Below the pieces are notes generated by a model. That model was not told where the DNA came from, did no database searches, and worked only from the letters and a program-made list of their open reading frames with translations. Shown piece by piece: positions 7,923-15,050 of a stretch of DNA of 64,000 bases (its first letter is position 1; the number at the start of each line of letters is the position of its first letter). This DNA comes from Salinispora arenicola (GTDB lineage Bacteria > Actinomycetota > Actinomycetes > Mycobacteriales > Micromonosporaceae), in the NCBI RefSeq assembly GCF_006716065.1, contig NZ_VFOL01000001.1, positions 2,542,001 through 2,606,000 on the forward strand, in the 5' to 3' direction. Made by a program: the position numbers and the translations under genes.

Positions 7923-9269
7923 TCAGCGGACCGGGGCGAAGCCGGGTAGCCAGCGTTCCAGGATCCCCCGGTACGGCGCCTTCGCCTCCAGCTGACAGAG
8001 CACCCCGATAGAGCCGAGCGTGACCCGGTGGATCAGCAGGTATGACGGGGGCAGGTTGAGGTGCCGGCTCAGCTGGTACGCGGGCGAGCGAGGGTTGGCC
8101 AGCCGGGTCGCCTCGGCCCGCAGCCAGGCCCGGGTGAACCGGAATTCCTCGGCGGCGATCGGCTCCAGCATCGGCTGTAGGAAGTCCAGCAGCGCCTGAC
8201 CATCGATCGTCTCGTTGGTGCTGACGAAGCCCTCGTCGCGAAGGCCGGTCATCACCTCTGCGGCGTCTCCGCGCAGTGCCAACCCGGCGATGCGGCCGAT
8301 CGGCTCGGGCGTCCCCTCGGGCAGCCGGGCCACCGCCCCGAAGTCGACCACCCCGAGCCGGCCATCGGGCAGCAGCCGGAAGTTACCCGGGTGCGGATCG
8401 GCGTGCAGCAGTCCGGCCCGCATCGGTGCGGACAGGTGCAGGGTGGCCATCAACCGGCCTGCCTCGTTCCGGTCCTGTTCGGAGCCGTCCCGGATGATCT
8501 GCGAGAGCGGAGTTCCGTCGACCCACCCGGTCACGAGGACCCGAGGCGATGCGGCGACCACCGCCGGGACGTAGATTTCCGGGTCGTCCGCGTACGCCGT
8601 GGCGAAGGCCCGTTGCGATTCGGCCTCCAGCTCGTAGTCGAGTTCCTCGGTGATCCGTTCACGCAGCTCGGCCAGGAGCGGCTTGACGTCCAGCCCTGGC
8701 TGGACCGCCCGGAGCATCCCGCCGAGCCGGGAGAGCTGCTTGAAATCGGCGAGGAGGGCATCGCCTGCACCTGGATACTGAATCTTGATCGCGACGTCGC
8801 GGGTGTGCGGCGCGCCGGCAGCGTCGTACCCCGGCTCCCGCCACCGGGCGCGGTGCACCTGCCCGATGCTGGCGGCGGCAACAGGTATGTCATCGAACTC
8901 TATGAATCGATCTCGCCAGTCCGGACCGAGTTGCTCGGCGAGCACCTTGTGCACGGAGGCGGCGGGTAGCGGTGGCGCGGCCTCCTGAAGTCGGGTCAGC
9001 GCCTGTCGGTAGGGGGCGGCGATCTCCTCGGGCAACGCCGCCTCGAAGACCGACAGCGCCTGACCGAACTTCATCGCACCGCCCTTGAGCTGCCCGAGGA
9101 CGCTGAAGAGCTGTTCGGCAGTGCGTTGCTGGATCTCCGCCGAGATCACGTCGGAGGCGAGCCCGGTGACGCGTTTACCCATGCCGAGGACGGTCCGGCC
9201 GGCGAAGCCGAGCGGCAGAGCGGCGAGCTTGGCGGTCCGGGAGACGGCCCGGCGCGGGATTTCGGTCAC
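7923..9269 (-). CDS. ABC1/UbiB-family atypical kinase
   Basis: 448-aa ABC1 (AarF/UbiB/ADCK) protein kinase-like ATPase. Seen: GMGKRVTGLASD near the N-terminus, the family KxGQ motif as KFGQALS, the catalytic-lobe motif HADPHPGNF and VVDFGAV (metal-binding DFG). The start GTG at 9269 gives a protein beginning V-T-E-I-P-R-R; this fits M. tuberculosis Rv3197, which sits beside whiB7 and has nearly the same length. Upstream extension to 9422 is low-complexity. Biological substrate unknown. Confidence 0.9.
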   Translation of the reverse strand: MTEIPRRAVSRTAKLAALPLGFAGRTVLGMGKRVTGLASDVISAEIQQRTAEQLFSVLGQLKGGAMKFGQALSVFEAALPEEIAAPYRQALTRLQEAAPPLPAASVHKVLAEQLGPDWRDRFIEFDDIPVAAASIGQVHRARWREPGYDAAGAPHTRDVAIKIQYPGAGDALLADFKQLSRLGGMLRAVQPGLDVKPLLAELRERITEELDYELEAESQRAFATAYADDPEIYVPAVVAASPRVLVTGWVDGTPLSQIIRDGSEQDRNEAGRLMATLHLSAPMRAGLLHADPHPGNFRLLPDGRLGVVDFGAVARLPEGTPEPIGRIAGLALRGDAAEVMTGLRDEGFVSTNETIDGQALLDFLQPMLEPIAAEEFRFTRAWLRAEATRLANPRSPAYQLSRHLNLPPSYLLIHRVTLGSIGVLCQLEAKAPYRGILERWLPGFAPVR

Positions 9270-9418
9270 CTGGTCATTGTGACCGACCGGGCGGCCCATG
9301 GCTGCCGTGCGGGCGGGCCCGCGCCGCCTTCGGGTGGGCGGGAACCTCCGGCTCCAGCGGACCAGGGCCGGGCTCCAGCGGACGGGGGCGGGGGCCGTAG
9401 CTGGCGGGCTGGCCGGTG

Positions 9419-10471
9419 TCACCGCTTTCGTCCGGAACAGGCGCAGGACGGGTGTGGTGCCCAGTGCCGGCGACGTAGCCGGCCGGTGGCGGTGACCTCA
9501 ACGGAGCAGCCGACGGTGGTGGGAGTGCCGCTGTCGAGGTGGCCCAGTGCCTCCCCGGCTGCGTACGCCACGGCGGCGAGCATTGCCGTTGTCGCGCAGA
9601 TCCGCTCCGGCGTGCCACCCGAGAGCTGGGCGGCGAGTGCCGGCCAGCTCGGGTCGCGATCCCTGCGGTGCTGGTCGAGGCAGTTCAGGCAGGGGCCGGC
9701 CGGCGGCCGGACCAGCGGCCCGACGACGGGTACGCCCTCCCGGAGGTCGAGCAGGAGGTGTGCTTGCCGGCGTTGGCTGTGGGCCGCGGCGAGCACGGCG
9801 GCCGGACGGTCCGTGCCGCACTGGATCACGAGATCGGTGCGGCCGGACCGGAGCGGGCCGATCGCTGTGCCGGGGGCGGTCCGGCCCAACGTCTCGCGGA
9901 CCGCGTCGGCGAGCGGCTGGCCGAGTTCGGCGGCGGGAATCCCGGTGCCGACCAGATCCGCCGGCGTGACCGGGCCGGCCAGGCGTGGCTGCACGTGCCC
10001 GACTCCGGCCTGGGCCAGGGCGACGGCGACCGGGGCTCCGAGTCGACCGGCACCGGTCACCAGCACCCGCGCCGTCCGGCGGCGGCGCAGCACCTGTGCG
10101 GGCGTACCGGACAGGTGCTGGGCGGCCAGGGCAAGCGCCCCGGCCTCGGCGGCGAGGCGTACTCGCGGCGGACCGGCCAGATCACGGGGCAGCAGCGTGT
10201 GGGCGGGCATGACCAGACCAGCCACGCGTAGCGCGTCCAGCAGCGTGCGGGCTTCGTCCCGGCCGACATCGATCCGGCTGGCCTGCTCCAGGACGTGCCG
10301 CTCGCTGTGTGCGCCGTCGAGCAGGTCGAGGAGCCGGGCGGCGCGGGGGTTGGCGAGTTCCAGTAGGACGGCCCGGCTCGGATCGACACCCAGTTGCAGG
10401 GTGTGCCGGTCCCGCCAGAGGCGGGCGAGGCCGGGCAGCAGGGTCGGTCGGGGGAGGGCGTTCAGGCTCAT
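9419..10471 (-). CDS. ThiF-like/cyclodehydratase-type protein
   Basis: 350-aa protein resembling the ThiF-fold partner of azole (TOMM) bacteriocin cyclodehydratases. It has an N-terminal winged-helix-like region (about 1-110), a Rossmann segment RVLVTGAGRLGAPVAVALAQAG (about 140-160) and a C-terminal zinc site (PCLNCLDQH, then CACSG at the end). The position two genes from whiB7 and beside DUF5679 matches M. tuberculosis Rv3196/Rv3196A. No precursor peptide or YcaO gene is nearby, so a bacteriocin role is unsupported. ATG at 10471; the 58 upstream residues overlap DnaA-box DNA and are rejected. Confidence 0.8.
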   Translation of the reverse strand: MSLNALPRPTLLPGLARLWRDRHTLQLGVDPSRAVLLELANPRAARLLDLLDGAHSERHVLEQASRIDVGRDEARTLLDALRVAGLVMPAHTLLPRDLAGPPRVRLAAEAGALALAAQHLSGTPAQVLRRRRTARVLVTGAGRLGAPVAVALAQAGVGHVQPRLAGPVTPADLVGTGIPAAELGQPLADAVRETLGRTAPGTAIGPLRSGRTDLVIQCGTDRPAAVLAAAHSQRRQAHLLLDLREGVPVVGPLVRPPAGPCLNCLDQHRRDRDPSWPALAAQLSGGTPERICATTAMLAAVAYAAGEALGHLDSGTPTTVGCSVEVTATGRLRRRHWAPHPSCACSGRKR

Positions 10472-10511
10472 GGGCACGAACAGTGACCACGTTGCAGCGT
10501 TCGGTCGAACG

Positions 10512-10575
10512 TTGTCCACAGGCGTGTGCGGCCCTGCCCAGGGGTTGTCCACAGGCGGGCTGCTGGTTTTCCACA
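10512..10575 (+). promoter_or_regulatory. three phased DnaA boxes
   Basis: TTGTCCACA at 10512-10520 and 10545-10553, and TTTTCCACA at 10567-10575, each followed by GG and all in the same orientation. Spacings of 33 and 22 bp put them on one face of the helix. TTGTCCACA is the strong DnaA box of high-G+C actinobacteria. They lie 41-104 bp upstream of the ThiF-like gene, where its promoter should be. Confidence 0.6.
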
Positions 10576-10613
10576 GGACACGGGCGTGCCTGTCCGGCAG
10601 CCGACAATGACGG

Positions 10614-10645
10614 GTGGTGGAAGGGCATAGCCGCCCTTCCACCAC
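10614..10645 (-). terminator. hairpin terminator after DUF5679 gene
   Basis: 13-bp perfect stem (GTGGTGGAAGGGC and complement, 6-nt loop) starting 12 bp beyond the DUF5679 stop. Confidence 0.6.
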
Positions 10646-10656
10646 TCCGAATTTCG

Positions 10657-10824
10657 CTAGACCTTCGCTTTACCCAGAATGCGGTTCACTGTTGTGCCGC
10701 ATACCGGACACTTGCCCTTGGCCATGTTCATCCCGGTCTTCGAAACCTCGACGTGCCCCTCGAAGTCCCGCTTCTCCTTGCACTTGACGCAGTAACCGTT
10801 GTAAGTCTGGGCCTGGTCGGCCAC
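10657..10824 (-). CDS. DUF5679 small zinc-ribbon protein
   Basis: 55-aa protein beginning V-A-D-Q-A-Q-T-Y-N-G-Y-C-V-K-C-K, with a second pair K-C-P-V-C-G-T-T. The two CxxC pairs form a probable zinc ribbon. The GTG start at 10824 is preceded by an excellent GAGGAGGG ribosome site. It matches the DUF5679 family, found as Rv3196A next to Rv3196 in M. tuberculosis. Basic C-terminus (LGKAKV). Possibly nucleic-acid or ribosome associated; function unknown. Confidence 0.88.
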   Translation of the reverse strand: MADQAQTYNGYCVKCKEKRDFEGHVEVSKTGMNMAKGKCPVCGTTVNRILGKAKV

Positions 10825-11304
10825 GGGTGCCCTCCTCGTCTCGTCCGCCGGCGAACACTCATCCGGCGGGGTTCCCAGCGGCGGGCCACGAGGGCGCCGG
10901 CGCTGGGCCTTCCGTCGTGATCACTGGCGTGACCACTGGTCCGCGGACCCTACCCAGCTCTGGGGGGTTCCATGTCAGCTGCTCATCGACACTGTGAGCA
11001 AGTTGACGACGAGAGTGTGCATGGCGAATTAGGTTGGATAAGTGAGTTTGGCGGAGACACGCCGGACGGATGCCCTGAAAAACGGCGCAAGGCGCCCCCA
11101 GGTGACGGGAGCTAAGGTGATCACCTACGGTGGAGATCGGCTTCTGGCTCATTCCGGAGCGCTCGGTCGCAGAAAAATTTCGGGACTCCTGGCGACCAAT
11201 CCCTATTTTTCGGGCGCGTGTCGTGCGGTTGACCCTTGCGGACCCCTGGTCACCACGAAGTAGCTTTCCTTCGTGGCAGGAATCCGAGGCTGCGCGGCCG
11301 GCTG
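10825..11304. other. 480-bp intergenic region with palindrome
   Basis: No convincing gene. The stretch 10990-11270 is noticeably less G+C-rich than its surroundings. It contains a TTGACG (11003) possible -35 and a perfect 12-bp palindrome AGGTGATCACCT (11115-11126) of operator type. Short frames here (e.g. 11042-11263, 11130-11387) lack ribosome sites and family resemblance. Likely the promoter region for the DUF45 gene and possibly for DUF5679. Confidence 0.5.
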
Positions 11305-11823
11305 ATGGCAGCGCCGCGCAAGCCGGTGGTCGAAGTACGGCGCAGCCAGCGTCGACGGCGAACGGTGTCCGCGTACCGCGACGGTGAGCGGGTCGTCGTC
11401 CTGATCCCGGACCAGTTTTCCCGGGCCGAGGAGAGCGAATGGGTGGACCGGATGTTGGCCCGGCTCGCCGCCCGGGAGGGCCGGCTGGCCCGATCCGACG
11501 ACGAACTGCTCGCCCGCGCCACCCGACTGATCGCCCTCTACCTGGCCGATCACGGGCGCGACGCCGTCCCGGCAAGCGTCCGCTGGGTCACCAACCAGAA
11601 CGGGCGCTGGGGCTCCTGCACTCCGGCTGATCGGACGATTCGCATCTCCCATCGGTTGCAGGACATGCCGGACTGGGTGATCGACTATGTCCTGCTGCAC
11701 GAGTTGGCCCACCTCATCGTGCCGAGCCACAACGCCAGGTTCTGGCAGTTGGTCGGTCGGTACCCCAAGACCGAGCGAGCCCGTGGCTACCTGGAGGGCG
11801 TCGCGGCAGTCTCCACCTCCTGA
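11305..11823 (+). CDS. YgjP/DUF45-like metallopeptidase
   Basis: 172-aa protein of the YgjP-like (DUF45) metallopeptidase family. The motif LLHELAHLIVPSHNARFW contains HExxH and a third zinc ligand His. NQNGRWGSCTPADRTIRIS is the other family hallmark. The N-terminus is basic (VRRSQRRRRTVSAYRDG). ATG at 11305; upstream in-frame residues lie in the low-G+C intergenic region. Substrate unknown. It is followed after 29 bp by another co-directional gene. Confidence 0.85.
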   Translation: MAAPRKPVVEVRRSQRRRRTVSAYRDGERVVVLIPDQFSRAEESEWVDRMLARLAAREGRLARSDDELLARATRLIALYLADHGRDAVPASVRWVTNQNGRWGSCTPADRTIRISHRLQDMPDWVIDYVLLHELAHLIVPSHNARFWQLVGRYPKTERARGYLEGVAAVSTS

Positions 11824-11852
11824 CCGCCCCGACGGGGACGTAGGGTCGAGGC

Positions 11853-12515
11853 GTGGCACGACGATTGGTGGTTGCCCTGCTCCGGCCGGTCGCCTGGACG
11901 CCGTCGGGCATCGACCCGGTTGACTGGCGGACCGCGCTCGCCGAGGACGTGGTTGATCTGCTCGCCACCCTGAACGAGGTCGAGACCGCCGTCGCGGTGA
12001 CCGCGGCCGACCAGTGGCTGGCCGACGCGGTCGTCTGGCCCGGCACCACCGTGTACGAGATCCCGCAGCCCACCCTTGACGCCGTCCTTACCACCTGCGG
12101 ACGGGCCACCGGGCCAGGCCGGCCGGCCAGGGCGGACCGCGACGGGGCCGGGCGCGGCTACGACCAGGTGGCCGTCGTCGCCGGGGACGCCCCGGACATG
12201 CCGGGGCTGACCGTCGGCAAGCTGCTCCGGCCGCTCACCACCCGGCCGATGGCAGTGGCTCCGGCCGCAGGCGCCGGCCCCGGCTTGCTCGGTGTGGCGG
12301 CCCGACTGCCCCTGCCGGCATGGCTACCGGCACTGGATCTGGACCAAGCGGTGCCCGCCGCCGTACGCGCGGCAGCACCCCGCCCCGGCGACCTCGCCGT
12401 CACACCGGCATGGCATCGCCTGCGTGGCCCCGCCGACCTGGCCCGACTCGACCCAGCCCTGGCGGGCTGGGACGCCACTCGCACCCTGCTCGCCGACGCC
12501 GGCATTCTCCGCTGA
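11853..12515 (+). CDS. hypothetical protein, DUF2064-like fold possible
   Basis: 220-aa Ala/Pro-rich cytoplasmic protein starting MARRLVVALLRPVAWTPSGI. The segment VVAGDAPDMPGLTVGKLLRPL followed by GPGLLGVAARLPLPAWLPAL resembles the GT-A-like DUF2064 nucleotidyl/glycosyl-transferase fold, but I cannot identify an active site. It probably forms a transcription unit with the preceding DUF45 gene and converges on the DUF2342 gene. Treat the fold as a weak inference. Confidence 0.7.
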   Translation: MARRLVVALLRPVAWTPSGIDPVDWRTALAEDVVDLLATLNEVETAVAVTAADQWLADAVVWPGTTVYEIPQPTLDAVLTTCGRATGPGRPARADRDGAGRGYDQVAVVAGDAPDMPGLTVGKLLRPLTTRPMAVAPAAGAGPGLLGVAARLPLPAWLPALDLDQAVPAAVRAAAPRPGDLAVTPAWHRLRGPADLARLDPALAGWDATRTLLADAGILR

Positions 12516-12535
12516 CCCCCGACCGGGCCCGGAGG

Positions 12536-13819
12536 TCAGCGGGTGGCGGGCGGTTCCTCCCCGTCGGCCTCGCCCGGAGCCTGCTCTGGCGGGCCACCAG
12601 GTGCGCTGAAGTCAAAGCCCTCCAGCTCGCCGGCGTCGAGCCGGGACTGGGCGAAGGCCACCGGGTCGGCGAAGTCGTCGTCGGACGGTAGTAGGTCGGG
12701 GTGACCCCACAACGCATCCCGGCCGGCAATCCCCCGGTGCTCGGCGAGGGCCGCCCAGAGCGCCGCCGCCTCCCGTAGCCGGCGTGGGCGCAACTCCAGG
12801 CCGACCAGGGCGGCGAAGGTCTGTTCGGCCGGACCGCCTGCGGCCCGCCGCCGGCGGAACGCCTCACCGAGTCGGACGACGTTGGGCAGCCGCCCTCCGG
12901 CCGCGCTGTCCACCACGTGGCAGACCCAACCCTCGACGAGGGCGAGCGCCGTCTCCAGCCGGGCCAGTGACGCCTTCTGGGCAGGGCTGTCCTCCGGGGT
13001 GAAGATGCCCTCGAGCGCGATCGCCTGCATCGACTCTGGGTCGGTCGGGTCGACTCGGCCCATCGCTTCCTCGATCGCCTCGCGGTTGACCCGGATACCC
13101 GAGGCGTACATCTCCACCGCGTTGAGCACGTGTCCGCGCAGCCACGGTACGTGTTCGAAGAGTCGCTGGTGAGCGGCCTCGCGTAGCGCCACGTAGAGGC
13201 GTACCTCGTCCTCGGGCAGTTCCAGCCCGGCACCGTAGGCCCGGATGTTGGCCGGGATGAGCGCGGCCGTGCCGGCTGGGCCGAGTGGCAACCCGATGTC
13301 GCCAGCCGAGAGCACCTCGGCGGCGAGGGAGCCGAGGGCTTGGCCCAGTTGGCCCCCGAAGAGCGCACCGCCGAGGGTGGCCACCATCGACTGCATCGGC
13401 CCGAGCTGGGCCCGGGCCTCCGGCGGCACCAGGTCACCCATCGCACCGACCATCCGGCTGGCCACCGGGTCGCACAGCTTGCGCCAGACATCGAGGGTTT
13501 TGTAAATCCACTCATTGCGGTTCCACGCCATCGAAGTGTGGATTCCCGATGGGAGCGCCGAGGCCGGCTCCAGCCAGTGATCGGCCAGGCGCAGCGCCTC
13601 CTCCACCGCATTGCGTTCGTACGGCGAGACAGCCGGGTCGCCCCCGGCGCTGAGTTGGCTCGCGGCCACCTGGCGCGCCAGGTCCCAGTTCACCGGTCCG
13701 CTACCGGGTGCGGAGAGCAGGTGCTGCAACTGGGTCATGAATTGCTGCATCTGCGCGGGATCGTTGGGGTCTGGTGGTTGCCCACCCGGGAGCGCGAAAC
13801 CGAACGGAATATCAGGCAC
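12536..13819 (-). CDS. DUF2342 zinc-dependent metalloprotease-like protein
   Basis: 427-aa protein of the zincin-like DUF2342/TIGR03624 family, seen in nearly all actinobacteria and equivalent to M. tuberculosis Rv3195. The N-terminus is Pro/Gln-rich (PFGFALPGGQPPDPNDPAQM). The conserved helix VALREAAHQRLFEHVPWLRG (about residues 210-230) is the family's catalytic-like region, although no canonical HExxH is visible. The GTG start at 13819 has no clear ribosome site. Divergent from the PDZ protease gene, 113 bp apart. Confidence 0.85.
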   Translation of the reverse strand: MPDIPFGFALPGGQPPDPNDPAQMQQFMTQLQHLLSAPGSGPVNWDLARQVAASQLSAGGDPAVSPYERNAVEEALRLADHWLEPASALPSGIHTSMAWNRNEWIYKTLDVWRKLCDPVASRMVGAMGDLVPPEARAQLGPMQSMVATLGGALFGGQLGQALGSLAAEVLSAGDIGLPLGPAGTAALIPANIRAYGAGLELPEDEVRLYVALREAAHQRLFEHVPWLRGHVLNAVEMYASGIRVNREAIEEAMGRVDPTDPESMQAIALEGIFTPEDSPAQKASLARLETALALVEGWVCHVVDSAAGGRLPNVVRLGEAFRRRRAAGGPAEQTFAALVGLELRPRRLREAAALWAALAEHRGIAGRDALWGHPDLLPSDDDFADPVAFAQSRLDAGELEGFDFSAPGGPPEQAPGEADGEEPPATR

Positions 13820-13932
13820 GGGGTCTACGGTACGCGCGCCGCGCCCCAGGTCGCGTCCGCTGGCGTCGCGTCGATGGTGAAGTCCTGGCTGGTCCCCCGG
13901 CGTCACTCCAGCCGGTGGGTACGCTCGGCCGC

Positions 13933-14946
13933 ATGAGACGTCGCGGCCTGACCGTCCTGCTCGGTGCCTTGTTCACTGCTCTGCTCGGCATCGGCGTGCT
14001 CGCAGCACCCATCCCGTACGTGGTGCTGGGCCCCGGTCCGACCGTCGACACGCTGGGCACCGAGGACGGTAAGGAGGTCATCCAGGTCACCGGCCGGGAG
14101 ACCTCCGACTCGACTGGGGAACTCCGGTTGACCACGGTGGGGGTGCAGCCCTCGGTCAAGCTGCGCACGGCCATCCAGGGGTGGTTCTCCGACGACGAGG
14201 CGGTGGTGCCGCGCGAGTTGGTGTACCCGCCGGGGGAGAGCCGGGAGGAGGTCGAGGAACGCAACGCGGAGGACTTCAAGGTCTCCCAGACCAGCGCGGA
14301 GACGGTGGCTCTGCGTGAGCTCGGGTTCCCGGTGCGGGTGGTGGTCAAGACGGTGGCCGAGGACGGGCCGTCGGTGGGCCTGCTCCGCCCCGGTGACGTG
14401 GTGGACTCGGTCAACGGGCAGCCCGTCCCGGTGGCCTCCCGGCTGACCGAGTTGATCCGGGCCGAGCCGCCCGGCGTCACCCTCGAGATCGGCTACATCC
14501 GGGACGGGGCTCCCGGGACCGCGCGGGTCACCAGTCAGGAGAAGGACGGCCGGCCCCGGATCGGGGTCGGAATCGAGCAGCAGCAGCCGCACCCGTTCAC
14601 ACTGACCATCGACCTGGAGGACATCGGTGGCCCGAGTGCCGGGCTCATGTTCGCCCTCGGCATCATCGACAAGCTGACGCCGGATGACCTGACCGGTGGT
14701 CAGATCATCGCCGGCACCGGCACGATCGACGACGAGGGCCGGGTCGGCCCGATCGGGGGCATACCCCAGAAGCTGGTCGGCGCCAAGGACGCCGGCGCGA
14801 CCGCCTTCCTGGTTCCGGCCGACAACTGTGCCGAGGCCGTCCGCAATCCACAACCCGGCCTGCCGTTGCTCAAGGTGGCGACGCTGGACGAGGCGCTGAC
14901 CGCCCTTGAGGCCCTGCGCACGGGGGGCGAACCGGCCCGCTGCTGA
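13933..14946 (+). CDS. YlbL-type PDZ-Lon membrane protease
   Basis: 337-aa membrane-anchored serine protease. It has an N-terminal signal/anchor (LTVLLGALFTALLGIGVLAA), a PDZ domain at about 130-215 (GPSVGLLRPGDVVDSVNGQP) and a C-terminal Lon-type domain. The catalytic Ser lies in GGPSAGLMFALG and the Lys in QKLVGAKDAG, giving the Ser-Lys dyad. ATG at 13933. Equivalent to Rv3194c, here as there beside a UPF0182 gene; probable cell-envelope quality control. Confidence 0.9.
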   Translation: MRRRGLTVLLGALFTALLGIGVLAAPIPYVVLGPGPTVDTLGTEDGKEVIQVTGRETSDSTGELRLTTVGVQPSVKLRTAIQGWFSDDEAVVPRELVYPPGESREEVEERNAEDFKVSQTSAETVALRELGFPVRVVVKTVAEDGPSVGLLRPGDVVDSVNGQPVPVASRLTELIRAEPPGVTLEIGYIRDGAPGTARVTSQEKDGRPRIGVGIEQQQPHPFTLTIDLEDIGGPSAGLMFALGIIDKLTPDDLTGGQIIAGTGTIDDEGRVGPIGGIPQKLVGAKDAGATAFLVPADNCAEAVRNPQPGLPLLKVATLDEALTALEALRTGGEPARC

Positions 14947-15050
14947 CCCGCCGCGCGGCGCTCGGTGCGACCGAGGGGGACAGGGCGTAGACGGACCCCG
15001 TACTCTGGTGGCCTGGTCGGAGCCGATCAATCGAACATGCGGAGCCAACA

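Noticed and set aside
9419..10471. Azole-peptide (TOMM) biosynthesis cluster
   Set aside because: Only the ThiF-like gene is present; no YcaO, dehydrogenase or precursor peptide in the neighbourhood.
9126..10610. 494-aa plus-strand ORF
   Set aside because: Antisense to the ABC1 and ThiF-like genes, which have real motifs and synteny.
11042..11387. Short plus-strand ORFs before the DUF45 gene
   Set aside because: No ribosome site, no family resemblance, overlapping each other in different frames.
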